From Adineta vaga (lineage: Eukaryota; Rotifera), in NCBI GenBank assembly GCA_021613535.1, contig CP075495.1:14632001-14696000 (forward strand): DNA of 64,000 nt. Direction: 5' to 3'. Below are positions 23,759 through 36,585 of the stretch, piece by piece. A program made the translations under genes and the position numbers. Position 1 is the first letter of the stretch, and the number at the start of each line of letters is the position of its first letter. A model generated the notes under the pieces. That model was not told where the DNA came from, made no database searches, and saw only the letters and a program-made list of their open reading frames with translations.

Positions 23759-24881
23759 ATGTGTGCTTCAAAGACAATTTTTGCATCACCAGATCCAACT
23801 TCTTTACATTTACCGAAGATTTCGAAAAAATCTCGACAACCTCATCGACATTCTCCAACACCATCATCCATTATATCTGTACCAGCGACAGCAATTTCAA
23901 CAAATAATTCGGAAAATGTTTCAGCATTAAAAGCTAAATATACTGGTTATGCATCATGGTTAAAAGCATCTTCACGACAAAATCGTGAACCTGCATTTAC
24001 ACATGAACTATTGAAACATTCTCTATGTCAAATGGGTATTGATCAAACCCATGCGACTCAACTCGTATCAACATGTACTTGGTATGTTTATCAATTTCAA
24101 AAAGGTCTAGGTGTTGATACAGATCATCCTGATCATTCGACCATAAGTGAAACAAAAAAATCTCAACAATTAACAAAAAAACGACTTCAAAGAAAGAATA
24201 TACCTCGATCGAGTAAACCAATGTCACCAAGAGATTATTCTCCCGAATCGGAATTAACATTTGCTTCGATTAGTAAAGGTAATCTATCATTTATTTAATC
24301 TTCTTATAGATTAAATCAGTTCTTGTTCTCTAGAAAATTTTAACCATCCTCCTCCTCCTTCACGTCCAGTAACACGACATAAATTATCTGCTTTACCATC
24401 TGTACATCCTTCTGAACCAGGCGTATCACCGCGTGCCCGTCGTGTTGATTTTGACAATGAACAAACAATAACGAAACAAAAATCTTCACAAAATCGATCG
24501 ATATTAAATAGAAAAAGTGTTCTACCAAAAATTCGAGTAAATGAAACAGATTCAACTATATCTATTAATAACGAGCAAAGTGATGTCGAACTTGATAATG
24601 TACCTAGTGATCTTGATCAATTCAATTTCAATCGAAATAATCGTCGAAATAGTGCTGCCATTGGTCAAACACGTTCCATTCTTCGTAAACAAACGATTAC
24701 GAATGTTTCAGACGTTTCTCTGGATGTAAATAATCGACGAAATCGACATCGATTATCATCACCACCATCAACATTAATCGATGAAATACCATTAGGAACC
24801 AAATCACAACGTTTATTCGGTGGAAGTGAATATTTTGCACAAATTCTGAATGAACTTGAAGAAAATAGTATTCATTATTAA
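23759..24881 (+). CDS. Unrecognised basic, Ser-rich protein
   Basis: Two exons, 23759 to about 24279 and about 24335 to 24881, with an intron of roughly 55 bp joined at phase 1. I do not recognise the family. The N-terminal 45 residues are Ser/Pro/His-rich and probably disordered. A likely folded helical segment follows at about residues 55-120 (YTGYASWLKASSRQNREPAF, HELLKHSLCQMGIDQTHATQ, CTWYVYQFQKGLGVD). Then come a Lys/Arg-rich linker, a proline run (HPPPPSRP), and a long polar region with basic clusters. The C-terminus LFGGSEYFAQILNELEENS looks like a short conserved amphipathic helix. No signal peptide or membrane segment. Nuclear or cytoskeletal roles are possible but nothing here shows it. 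Confidence 0.65.
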
Positions 24882-25337
24882 GAAGTGAACTTCTTTCTTG
24901 ATTTTCTTCTTATCTATGAAAATTATAATGTTAGAAAGAAAGCTCTTCTTTCTATAATCCAACAAAATATCTTTATTTTGAATAAAAATTATCAATAGTA
25001 AATTATAGTTTTGTTTTGTTTTTTTGTTCGAAAAAATGAAATAAATATGTGGAATAGTTATGGAGATGTGTTTGTTTATTTTTTGTAATGATGACGTGAA
25101 AGAAAGAAAGAAAATTTGCTTTTTTTTACATCGTAAAATAATTTTGAGAAACAACAATCGTTTTAAAAGCATTTTCTTATTTTTTTTTCTTTCTTCAATG
25201 GTTTGAGGCGTATGTTTCTAATTCAATAATGGAATGTTTACTAACTTTGATTAGAATGAGAAATCTATATATCATTTGATCTATTGCGTTGATATAAATA
25301 ACTTTCTCGTGTTACTATTCATAATCGTCGTAAATGA
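24882..25337. other. Intergenic between convergent genes
   Basis: 3' ends of a forward and a reverse gene face each other here. AT-rich with T runs near 25010-25200. The reverse frame open over 24813-25172 is Lys/Ile/Phe-only low-complexity and is not called. Confidence 0.45.
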
Positions 25338-25882
25338 TTAATAAATATTTCTATTTGATTGAAACAGAGAAAATAAGACGTCATATAATTTGCCTTGAAT
25401 ATGTGCTTGATAGAATTCATCTGAACTACCAAAATATCGTCCCGAAATGAAGATATATGGAGTCTAGACGGAAAGAAAAGTTTTATTTTCTACTACGAAC
25501 TTTTCAAACAAACATGTATTGAGTTTTGAAGAACATGTGGGCACTAAGAACTTTAGAGGAAGGAGAGGCGGCTTAGGTAAACAGTAAGCTTTTCTTATTG
25601 AATACCTTTCGTCGATCAGTGAAACAAAGTGTACGAAAATAGTTTTCGATTTGTTTACAGTCATGCCTTTTTTCCATATCAATCCATTCGTAGAAATCTT
25701 TTTAGAGAGAATAACATAAATAGAATTTCTTTTCTTCTCTTCAAATGATTACTTTTTGGTGCAAAATATTTCTCAAGTATTTGTATAACTTGACGACAAC
25801 AAGGATCATTCGTTTTACCGAAAATGACCATTTTTTTAGTTTGAATTTTTCTTTCAATGTAACATTTCGTTGAACTAAACAT
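25338..25882 (-). CDS. Glutaredoxin-fold protein lacking the N-terminal active-site Cys
   Basis: Three exons, 25753-25882, 25606-25697 and 25338-25463, total 348 nt and 115 residues, the usual length of a single-domain glutaredoxin. Glutaredoxins reduce disulfides or remove glutathione using a CPYC-type site. Here the first strand and site read KKMVIFGKTNDPCCRQVIQI: the CPYC position is D26-P27-C28-C29, so the nucleophilic first Cys is replaced by Asp while the second Cys is kept and an extra Cys sits at position 28. The cis-proline loop is intact (TPYIFISGRYFGSSDEF), as is the C-terminal helix (QGKLYDVLFSLFQ). The second intron is 142 bp, long for this window. The protein may have lost thiol-transferase activity or may work as a monothiol protein; alternatively the gene is decaying, but all three exons stay open. 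Confidence 0.75.
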
Positions 25883-25978
25883 AATGATTATCTAGAATCA
25901 GTGAACTAATTAAGTATTTTATTTTGTAAGTTTAGTTTTGCATAAGAAGAAGAACGAAAAAAAAATAAGAAGACTTTT

Positions 25979-28900
25979 CTAATCTTTAGGTCGAGAGGTG
26001 GTTCGTTGTGCTAGAAGTAATGAATAAATATAGTTTTCAGAAGAAGAGAAATAAACAAACAAACCTGTTGATTTATGACTTGTTCGTGTTTTTTCCGGTG
26101 GATTTGATGGTTTTTCTGGTGCTATTGGTTGAAGTTGTTGGGATGGTTGAACTGTTTGTGATTCGAGTAATTCTTTCGCTTCGCGTTCTTTATATTGTTG
26201 AAAACGTGTTGTTGGATTTTTCTGATTAAGAACCGCTTCTAATGATTGATATTCCGGTGATTTAACTGATATATCACTTATACCCTTATTAATTAACAAA
26301 GGTCCAAAATAAAGATTAATGTTTCTTTTTTTTTCATAAATTTATTTTTACTTTTAATTCTAATCGACAAAGACCGGCAAAATCCATTAATGAAGCCGTT
26401 GATACTGTTGATGATAGATTGAAAATTTCATTAAAATGTGATAAAACGGATTGGTGTTGAATTGAGAGAAGAAATTCTCTTACTGTATCCATTGTTAAAT
26501 AGTTTCCTACGAAAAAAATCAAGTTTGAATTGAATAAAAAAAGCACTTTTTTCATGATTTACTTGATAAATTTAAATTAATCAAAGCATAATTTCCTCGT
26601 AACCAAATTTCCTCATCATGTATTTCGATTTCAGTCGTTTCGAGTAAAGGATTTTCTCGATCAACCAATCGCTTTTGAAATGAAGAGACCTAAGAAACAG
26701 AAAAGAAACAACTTTTAACATTCGTAAAAGAAAGATATTTCAAGCAAGTAAGCAATCAAATCTGAGCATGAAATACTTGTTCGGATAAAGTCATATCAAA
26801 TGGATGATCCTACGAATGAATAGGAAAAAACTTAATATTCGTTTGATTTGAATATATTTAACATTTAAAACAAGAGAAAAAGCAAAGAGATATAATATTG
26901 ATGATTTAGCTTACAACACAATTGAGTAAAATATGTAAATAATCGAATGGTTCCTGTAGGAAGTTAGAATGTGAATTTGATGAATTTTATCTGTGATTTC
27001 AATGAATGACAGAAAATCAATAAATATTATTTTACCTGTCCAAGTGTATCTTCATTTTCTTCTTTAACCACTGGAATATTCTTTTTTGATGTAGCATTCA
27101 TTGCAGCTGCGATCTTTTTTACACGTGCTGGACCAGATATTCGTGGTTGATCTAAGCAAGAAAGAAAATTGTAAAGAAATCGAATTTAGAGATAATTACC
27201 AGCATCTTTTGTATTTGATGTGTTAGCAGGTGTACGACGTGATGCATTTCCAGTTGTTGAAGAAGATTCGTTTCGGCCTCGCTTTGATTCACTTTGTCTT
27301 CCAGATGGCGGACGATTTTCTTCTGAGAAAATTTCGATTAATCCAACGAGAAATAAGAATTTCGTCAATTTCTTACCTGATTCAGGTCGATTTCGTTTAT
27401 CCTAATAAAAAACGATCGAAATTAAAATAAAATCATATGAGAAATAGTCTTAACAAACCACAATAATTTGTGCAATTTTTGTTGGGTTTAATTTTCGTTT
27501 ATTTGGATCTGTGAAACGTTTCCAATCGACACGACTTGATTTACTTTTGGTTGAAACCGTCGAAGGTGTTGGTGAACTTGTCTAAAATCATCATTTCAAT
27601 CTTTGATCTTTGTTTTTATCTTCATGAAATATTTCAAAACAAACTGTATATCTCCAATCATCAGGATGTGTAGCTGCGTAACGTTCAGCAAGTAAAAATC
27701 GACGTCGAACAATTTCTTCTTGTGTAAGAACAATTCGTCGAAGAACCTAGACAATAAATAAACTATGTTATTTTCTCGTTTTTATTTGATTTGTTTAAAA
27801 AAAAAGGAAATAAAAGCAAAATATTTTCTAAACATGATGCATTATTTCAAATTATGTTGGATAAAAACAAACACACGTGAATTTCTAGTTTTTCTATCAA
27901 ACAAAGTTATATGATATTAGTGAAAAAACCTACCAATACTTTATATCTAAAGAAATATTTGAAGAATATCGATCAAATTATCTTTTGAGAGATACTTACT
28001 AATGCAAAAAGTATACCACTTCGATCGGTAATACAATTTGAAGAAAGATTTAGAGATATTAATGTACGATTGTATCGTAATGCCTAAGAAAGAAAGAGAA
28101 GATTTGGATTATTTGAATGTATTGTAAATTTACTGTTGCTAATGATTTTGCACCTTGATCACCAATTTCATTACCACTAAGATCAAGTGTTAATAATTTC
28201 CAATTCTGTTTCGACATATTTCCAACAGCATTAGCAAGTCGTTCAATACCAAGATCAGTCATATTGCAATAACGAAGAGATAGATGAAGTATTCTAAAAC
28301 AAAAACTCAAAAGAGAGATAAAGAAAATATCGTAGATGAAAAGAGTTTACTTGGAATCATCTTTTTCAATGAAAAGATAAAAATAATCGGATGCCAACGG
28401 ATTTCCATCCAGAGAAACACTTCTGAAAAAAAATTACACATCATTTTTTCAAAAACTTTTCTTTCAATCTCGAAAATTTACTTTAAATTTTTTATTCCCT
28501 GGCATAATTCAACCAATCCACTGATTGTCTGTTGATTAAGTCCAACAAAACAGAAACTAAATATTCATCATGAACTGGAGATGCAGAAAAGTTTATGAAA
28601 TATACTTTAGTGTATGTAATTGTTCTTGAAAAGGTAGAACTTGCTTTAAAATTTCGATAAAACGTAGATCAAGTTGCCATGCTACAAAGAAAGTTTCGAA
28701 TATTGAAAATAAATTGTTAAGTCAATTGAATTACCTCGCATATAGAGAGCTGTTATTTGATCGATGGGTTCGGTTTCGTTTCCAACAGAATCAACTAATA
28801 ATTTTGGTCGAAAGAATTCGCTATCATCAAGTAATTGAAATGTTTTATAAGGTGATGAAGAGACTTTCAATGGTTCTTGTGCTATGAAAAAAAGAATTTT

Positions 28901-29503
28901 ATTTTGATTATTTATCGGGAAGAGGAGAAAGAAATCTACCTGCAACACTAACTGGTCGACTTTCATTATCGGTACCAGTTACTCCAATGATAATTCCACT
29001 TGGAGCAGCTGAAGGTCCTCTAGATTTCGATGTCTTCTTCCCAATGGATGAATGCTGTTCTTCAACGAATCCTCCAGCATTTGATGGAGTCGCTGACATT
29101 ACTGAATAAGTTCCTACTGATGGATGTTGTTGTTGTTGCAATTGACTTTGAGAAGGATTCAATGGCATTTGTGTAAGTGGTGGTAGTGGAGGTGGTTGTG
29201 GTGGAAGTGAATGACCACGAATAAAAACAGGAATTTGTACAGGATATCCAGGAGGTGGTTCTCGACAGCATAATTCTATATCAGTAGCGAACTTGCCTGT
29301 ACATTGTTGTTGTTGTTGTTGTTGTTGCTGCTGCTGTTGTTCTAGAGAAAATTGTTCATCCATATAAAGAAGAAACAAGAAAAGAAAATGAAATAACCTT
29401 GTTCTATTATCGTTCCACCACCGCCAGTCGTGCTTGACACAATAATATTACCCTGGGAGGATTTCAATCCTTTAGTAAGATTTTCTAAACGTTTCGGTCC
29501 CAT
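25979..29503 (-). CDS. LRRC71: Leucine-rich repeat-containing protein LRRC71-like
   Basis: A long reverse gene of many short exons (introns mostly 47-60 bp, a few longer). Order from the N-terminus: MGPKRLENLTKGLKSS start, a Gly-rich patch, a poly-Gln run of CAA/CAG codons (about 29304-29342), a Pro/Gln-rich region, then the LRRC71 core. The core matches the human protein by eye: EFFRPKLLVDSVGNETEPID with ALYMR...LDLRFIEILKQ, then VSLDGNPLASD, ILHLSLRYCNMTDLGIERLA, LLTLDLSGNEIGDQGAKSLA and LISLNLSSNCITDRSGILFA, followed by VLTQEEIVRRRFLLAERYA. Past a basic disordered linker, NPLLETTEIEI and GNYALINLNLSNYLTMDTVR match the human NPLLEP...LLHLNLIRNRI segment. LRRC71 is a ribonuclease-inhibitor-type LRR protein associated with cilia/sperm tissues; molecular role not established. 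The C-terminal tail ends TTSRPKD after a 54-bp intron that stays open. Confidence 0.88.
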
Positions 29504-30319
29504 AATATATATACTATATTAAATAACAATCATGTCGACTAAAATCTGCATAATCCTTATGCCATTTTAACTTCAATATACATCGATACACCTCCATATC
29601 ACAGAACACTGATACGATAAACCGAACAGATGGCGCTCATTTTTATCTTTCATCATACATATTCTTCATGATTTCGTATGTAAATATATTTCAAACCAAC
29701 TTTATATCACAATCTAAATGTATAGAACTCATTTACATATGATACTAATTACATTCGCTTGACTGAATAATCATATATTCATAACTTTATCTATTCTTTT
29801 TGCAAATTAATTTGAGTGAAAGCAAATATCATAGGACTCATAAATTCTGATCTTGTTCTAATTTCAGTATTAAACCATAACATATGATTTACATTCTCAT
29901 TTAGAATACAGAGTATCCGATCATTGAGAGAAAAGAATGGATAAAATTAGTCGATGTAAATAGTATATTGTAATTTCTTTTGCGCGTTTTCTTTTCTTCG
30001 GTAAATAACAAGGTCATTTCTCTTTCGTAAGAACACAGTCATGTTTCACTGACATGCACATGAATAATTTAGAATCAATGAGAATTTTTACAATTTCATT
30101 GTCGTTATGTATTTCGAAAAAAAGAAAAAAAAAGAAACACGATGAGCTAGTTTATGTTAGCGCCGAGAAGATATATAATATATATGGATTTATTCGAAAC
30201 AGAGAAATAGAGAAAACTAAAGGCAAAATAGAAAAGAAAAAAACAAATAAACAAACAAACAGGTAGATAAACAATGATTTGCTCTGCTAGAATTTTTTCA
30301 ATAAGAGATACATATATAT
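29504..30319. other. Intergenic
   Basis: About 815 bases between the LRRC71 5' end and the RNF10 3' end. Mostly AT-rich; A-rich on the + strand around 30115-30265. No additional gene supported. Confidence 0.45.
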
Positions 30320-33067
30320 TCACAGTTTTGCTTGACCACCTAATCCAGTTGCAAATAATACTTGTTTAGTTTTTTTGTTTTTCTTTTTCGTTGGAACACT
30401 CGTTTGAACTTCACCAATTGCAGACGCGGGATTTTCTTCACCATTGACAAGTTTAAGTTGATCAAAAACTCCTGCAAGACTAAAACTTGAATGAAAATTT
30501 GGTGCAGGTGCATAGTATTCTTCATCTTCATTCAATGGTTCATCTTCATTTGCATTATTATCTTTCTTATTCTTCGATTTTTTATTCTTCGTCGAAATTT
30601 CAATGGTTGAACTTTTTGTTGGAATCGGTTTATTCACGACGCTTGTTGATCTGATGATTGATGGTGGAGCTTGTTGTTTAAGCATTTGAGCAAATGAAAC
30701 ACCAGCTGGTGGAGATAAATTTTCATCCGATAATTGAACTGATGCTGAGGGTGGGGATGAGGATGTTACACTACTAATTATAGCTGGAAATTCTTCCATA
30801 GAATTGGTTCCATTGACAGGAAAACTTTCTTGTGGTATATACATCATTTCCGGAGGATCTATTTTAATGAAACAAAAAGAGTTGGTGGTCGTTTTGAAGA
30901 TGAATAGTTTTATTTACATTGGGTGAATAATTTTTGGCTTTCAACAAATTCTGCTTGTTGTTGTCGACGTTTTTCTAAACGTTCTTTACGTGTTCGTAAT
31001 TGTCGACGACGATGAAATTCATCTGAAATTTATCATACAAACGATGAAAATGAATGGAAAAGGGCAAGTTTTACCAGTAAATGATTGCATTGTTAATGGA
31101 GATATCAATGGTGGATGAAGACGAACTTCAATAACTTGAAATTCACATGTTAATGGCAAATGATTTAATGAACGAAATTGTGATCGAAGATCCTAAATAA
31201 AAACAAATCTATTTTGAACATACAAGTGAAATATTCTTAACTAACTTCAGTCATAAAATAACTTTCAATAGCTTCTACTCGAACATGAATTTCATCGGGA
31301 CACTGCTGATAAGAACCATATTCATGTAATAACATTCGAGTATTAAATCCGTTCAAATATGTATGATAGATGTCGTCCGCTAAAAGTTAGACAACATTAT
31401 TTCATGATTTGATTGATAAATGTCTATTTACCTTGATAAAAATAGTGTTGATTTGATTGAATATTTGACGCTGATGTTGGTTGAGACATAGTTGTATCTA
31501 TAATTATATCAGATAGATAAAGGAAATAGTAGACGATCAATATTCACCGGAAGATAAAGGTGGAATTGTATCAGATATTTTTTCTTGATGAGTTGATACT
31601 TTTTCTTCAGGTACAGGTACAGGTACAACGATATCATCGAAAGCATTATCATAGACTAATAACAGCTAAAATATAAATTTGAATTATGAAAAAAATCGTC
31701 GATAGTTTGTTTTCGACATACTTTTGTTGGTAATAAATTTACTTGTGCTTCTTCTACTTCTTCTTTTGGTTGTTTAGGTATTAATTTAATTTCTTCGTGA
31801 GGTTTTCTGAAACGAAGTCGTTCTTGAACAACTTTTTCTCTTTCCTATTCAAGAACAACAAAACATAAGTTTTTGCTTTTCGTTTGAAAGATGAATCATT
31901 TACATTATTTTCTTCTAATGCTTGTTTAATAAAACAAGCTTCAGGTTGATCACCATCATCTTCTAATTGTTTCAATAATTCTAATTTTTCCTTTTCAAGA
32001 ATTTCATTCAAAATAATTTCATCACTAGCAGATAATAAATGAGCATATTGTTGTTTATTTGTATCCAATATTAAAGATTCAGGTTCACGATGTTGATGAA
32101 CAATAGGTTGAAAATTATTTCGTGTACAGAAAAGTACTGAACCACGTTCACGACACATTAATCGAAATGTAATCGAATCACCTACTTTCAATGAACGAGA
32201 AACAATACCACGAACACTAAAGTATCAATTCAAAATTTTTTAATGATATTGAAGAAAAAAGTCAACACAAACCTTCGAATATCTTGTTTATAAATTGATT
32301 CCGAACAAACTGGACATTTTCGCCAAGGTTTATCACTCAATGCTAAATAATGTAATAGACATGACCAACAATAAACATGTCCGCAACGTGTTATTTTTCC
32401 TGCTTGTGGTTCGGATAAACAAATTGGACATTTTAATGGTTGCATTGAATGAAGACGAACTTGTTCAACACGTAACCAATCAATAGCTAAATCCGGATCA
32501 GCAAAATGAACAGAATAATCAACTAAACCTGATTGAACAACAAATTGACAACTAATTATTTGAAACAAAAAGAAGACGAAAATCATTTGTTTAGAAACGG
32601 AAAAAGAATCGTTTTAATTTACTTTGCTTGAAGAAATTGTTCTTTGGAAAATGATTGTTTATAAGTTGAATTTCCACGCCATTTATTATCATGTGAATAA
32701 TAATTCGAATTAGATGATCGACGATTTCCACGAATATTACTACGTTGTTTATCAAGATAATGAAAATTGAGTAAATGACTCATATTAGCCTTTTTTGCAT
32801 TGGTACTACTACGACTTTTATTATTGAATGAATCATCAAATTCAAAAACTTCATTGAATCGATCATCATCAACAGCATTTTCATCTTCCGCACCAACATA
32901 ATCAAAATAATCAGCTTGTTCAGTCTAGATTCATTTATAAGATTAACTTTAGAAACAATTGAACTACTTACATGATGCGAATTGTTTTGTTCATTATTTC
33001 GATATCTCATATTACTACTGTTGATATTTCTTTGTCCTCGTTGATTATTTCCTCGATATTGTTTTCC

Positions 33068-33099
<32 letters not shown>

Positions 33100-33332
33100 G
33101 AATTTCTTTATTATAACAACGTGCATTTGATTTATTATATTTCGGTGAAGCCGTTAAATCACCACTACCTATTAAATAAAGAAGACATAATTGAATATAG
33201 ATTCAAGATATTCTTTGAGTTTTACTGACCATTGTTTGCCTTTTTTCGATTGGCTATACTGTTATTATTGTTTCCATTTCCTCCTGCATTAAATTGTCGT
33301 TGTTCACCACTGGAATTAATATTGTCGACCAT
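30320..33332 (-). CDS. RNF10: RING finger protein 10 (RNF10-like E3 ligase)
   Basis: Reverse multi-exon gene. RNF10 is an E3 ligase; in vertebrates it ubiquitylates 40S ribosomal proteins on stalled ribosomes and also shuttles from synapse to nucleus. Seen in order: a disordered Asn/Gly/Gln-rich N-terminus including 11 Gln (about 33071-33102); the family segment MSHLLNFHYLDKQR; CQFVVQSGLVDYSVHFADPD; a C3HC4 RING (CPICLSEPQAGKITRCGHVY, CWSCLLHYL, KCPVCSESIYKQDIRR); a long post-RING region with HLLSASDEIILNEILEKEKL and CFIKQALEENN; then the C-terminal conserved pieces SFAQMLKQ, APNFHSSFSLAGVFDQLKL and KKKNKKTKQVLFATGLG. All match the vertebrate order. The start at 33332 (MVDNINSSGEQRQF) is the first ATG in the open exon; the frame extends upstream only without ATG. 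Stop TGA at 30320-30322. Confidence 0.9.
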
Positions 33333-34020
33333 TTTCCGCGTTCCCAAATGATTGATTTGGTTGTGAGATAAGTTAAGTTCACCTTGCTTACTCTCTTGTT
33401 GATGTTTATGAATTGTTTTTTGTCGTTCTTCGTCGTGTTGAATGTGTTCGAAACTTTCGTAATCATCGTTTTTTTCACAAATCAGATTTGTCGGCCATAA
33501 TGATAAAATTGTAGAATTCAATTGATTATTTTGATGATCGTTAGTGTGAAGTAAATTCGTTGAATTTGAATATGACGACAGAGTGGAAAATTAATCCTCG
33601 GATACTCAAAAAGAGTCAGTTCCCAAAGATATTTGAGAAGAGAAGAATATAAAGTCGCTTTTGAATAAAAGAATTACGTTAATATCTAGCACTGCAATGT
33701 TACAGTACTAGTCAGACAATCGCTCACAAAATACTACTAACAATTGAGAAAAATAGTATGTAAACAAATAAATATCGTCAGCAAGTGGGCGAGGACATAG
33801 TACATGTTCTGATAGTGAGACGATTTTTTTCGAAAAGAAATTATTTTTTATTTAGTTAAGATTTTATAGAGCAAAATAAATTCGAATTTTGAATTTATTA
33901 TTGTATTGACATTTACGAAAAAACAACTATCTTCTATAGTATTAGAGCGACATCTTCTGACGAAAGTGCGAGATTTCGATATTTTAATAAATATACATAT
34001 ACTTTTCTTATACTATCTTG
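33333..34020. other. RNF10 upstream region
   Basis: About 690 bases holding the RNF10 5' UTR and promoter. The frame of the first coding exon continues open to about 33590 (NSTNLLHTNDHQNNQ) but has no ATG and meets a stop, so a 5' UTR is favoured. No other gene seen. Confidence 0.4.
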
Positions 34021-34155
34021 ATTGAAGGTGAACGTGTGCGTATAGATATGGTTTATGATATTCGAAAGGATGGTGTTTTTGGAAAATTTAATGGATTAAC
34101 TATACAATCGACTGATACCGATACTTTATGTTATCAACAGGATATAACAAATTGA
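34021..34155 (+). pseudogene. Possible coding remnant of unknown family
   Basis: Forward reading starts IEGERVRIDMVYDIRKDGVF and continues GKFNGLTIQSTDTDTLCYQQ to a TGA. Codon use and amino-acid mix look protein-like, unlike its closed surroundings. There is no ATG at the start and no recognised domain. Further protein-like bits in shifting frames follow to about 34900 (LFLSTLQRAWKKTFEQIDII near 34290-34345, KQGIASLCICFLIEKYS near 34620), interrupted by stops. This suggests a decayed gene, but its identity is unknown. Confidence 0.3.
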
Positions 34156-35119
34156 TGATGTTCTCAAATATTTATATTAGAAAAATCAACACACACATTG
34201 AATTCATTAGGACAATTCTTAGCATCAAAATATCTCAAAAAGCAATACACTAGATATATTAATTAAATTATCGCTAACAACAGATTATTTTTATCTACAT
34301 TGCAACGTGCATGGAAAAAGACATTTGAACAAATCGACATCATTAGTTTATATCTAATGGAGAATTATAGTCGTCATCAGTCAAATGATGGAAACTATTG
34401 ATTGGATAGATATTTCTACTTCCTCAAAACAAAAAATCTGACAGCAGATCATATTTTACATTCTACAGAATTTCGTTTGAAGAATACTAGGTTTTATTAG
34501 CAATCAAATATCTTCTTGCATCCAAGCAGTAAAGACAACAATAGATTTCATATGTGTCTATATTACTTGCATAGACTATTATACTAGTTATATTTAATAG
34601 CAACAAGTAGATGTTTCTAAACAAGGAATTGCATCACTTTGTATTTGTTTCTTAATAGAAAAATATTCTTTTTTTTTAAGAGTTCAACCAATAATTAACG
34701 AAATAATAAGAACAATTATATGATTCGATCGAATAACAATGTTACGCATTGATAATTAAGAGTTCTAAAAAATACGTCCTGATCTTAGAAAGTTTATTCT
34801 ATATCTTTGATTGATTTTAGTATGATGATGATGATAACTCAAAGTTGCCGTTTGAAAGAAAGGTCATATGTTCTTATTGATCACATCCTTACACTATTTC
34901 GCCGAAAAATTAGCTCAACTTAATGAACAAATATCTAGTTATGTATGAATCTTGAATGCTGAATAATCATAAAATCTATGACAGTCCCGTAGTATATAAG
35001 AAAGAGATTTATTTTGTACTTTCAATATATTTTATTTTCGTTCCAATTGACTTAACTTTTTATGATAAGATCTTATGTATCTCGAAGTTGTTTTCGTGCT
35101 TTTCTTTTTTTTTGATAAT
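34156..35119. other. Non-coding or heavily decayed sequence
   Basis: Short protein-like bits in changing forward frames (see the remnant at 34021-34155) are mixed with stops; otherwise AT-rich with no repeat structure recognised. Confidence 0.35.
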
Positions 35120-35660
35120 ACTCGACGAGTTTCATCACCATTTGCCCATTGTTATGTTGAATCTAGAAAATTTCGAACAGTATCTCGATGGGCTGTTTCA
35201 CCTAAGACCGTTCCTTCTGTATCAGCACGAAAAATAGCATACATGGCATTATGTTTATCTGTTGGTAAATGAGAAAATTGTCCTTTGATATGTTCTTTTG
35301 GATGAATACAATAAACTGGTCGACCCATTTTTATTCATTATCTGATAAATATGGGATAACCTTACTTTTCATTCATATTCTTCGCACAATAATTTACCGA
35401 CACGTGCAAAAGTAGTTTTCGTACGTATTTCATCACTATCATTGAAATAAGTGGTTAAAATTTTTCACCATTATAAATTTATCTTCTTCAAAATTGAATT
35501 GTTGTATATTGAAAGCTTTAAGAATTTTCTATTTTCTTACGTAAATATCCCGATTTGCTTCGTCACATTGTTTTTTGTTTTCTACCTTCAATTTAAAGTT
35601 GATAAACGAAGACGTTTTATCATAACTCGACTTATTATCCAGTATATAAATGCAATAGAA
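35120..35660 (-). pseudogene. Decayed reverse-strand gene of unknown family
   Basis: Reverse readings that look like real protein: an ATG at 35328 opening MGRPVYCIHPKEHIKGQFSH, continuing with LPTDKHNAMYAIFRADTEGT and VLGETAHRDTVRNFLDST, then an in-frame TAA and QWANGDETRR. Upstream on the same strand DSDEIRTKTTFARVGKLLCE (about 35390-35450) and KKQCDEANRDIY (about 35540-35580) look like preceding exons with intron-like gaps between them. The stop, and the stop after LCEEYE, indicate decay. I do not recognise the family. Confidence 0.4.
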
Positions 35661-36585
35661 GAATACATAATTACTATCCTGAAATATAATTTTCTTTATA
35701 TATCTGTTATTCGGACTAGTATTCGTCACACGGAGTTTTTTTTATTATACTTAATCTTTCTTTCTTATGTTTCAGTACAAATAATAATATCAATGTACAG
35801 AATTTTTAGTTTAAAAGAAAATAGGTCTTTCATAATAATAATAAATCTGAAATACAGATAAATAATATTCTTTCCAGGGATATATACCATAAGATGAAAT
35901 TTCCATACTTATGCAATAAAATCCATTCTCTCCTTGCAACAACTGTGAATAAGTTAAAAAAAAGATTGTAGATTAAATTGAAAGTGTTATTTAAATTACC
36001 CTAATATAGATATTTACAAAACGTTTGTAGCACACTACTTCTTCATCGATGATTCAGAACGAGTACATCATAAACATGTAAAAGAACATGCAAAGATAAC
36101 TATCTTAGTTATAAACATCAAAGTGACATATATGGTAAGGTAAAAAAACCAAAAACATATTTTGAAAATGATGCAAGTGAATACGATAGAGTAAAAAAAT
36201 CTCATCAGATTTTTCCATATTTGGTATTTTTCTCTTCACCAATCTTGTATAATGCAATTCAAGGCAATCAATGTAATCATTTTTTGTTCTGCATTTCGTT
36301 TCAATAATGATATTCTGTACTTGCATAATAACATTGAAATTTTACCTGTGACTCAACTATGACTCCGTTTTTACATCATCTCTAACACAGAAAAAAACAA
36401 ACTAAGCGTTAGTCATGTGCTAATACACAAGAAAAGAAACGAAATTTCATAATTCAATTGGACTTCATCGCATGTATAAAAAGGAATATGCGAAGCGGAA
36501 AAGTATTACATTTATTCTTATGCACTGAAAGATAAATTAATTTCGTGTTCTCACATTACTTCTTTTAAAACTCTATGATAACACA
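35661..36585. other. Intergenic
   Basis: Very AT-rich spacer (about 35660-35880 is almost only A and T). The second half should contain the promoter of the RBR gene. No gene supported; the reverse frame 36105-36326 has no family resemblance. Confidence 0.4.

Noticed and set aside
24813-25172. Reverse 119-codon frame
   Set aside because: Lys/Ile/Phe low-complexity reading across the 3' flank of the forward gene; no resemblance to any family.
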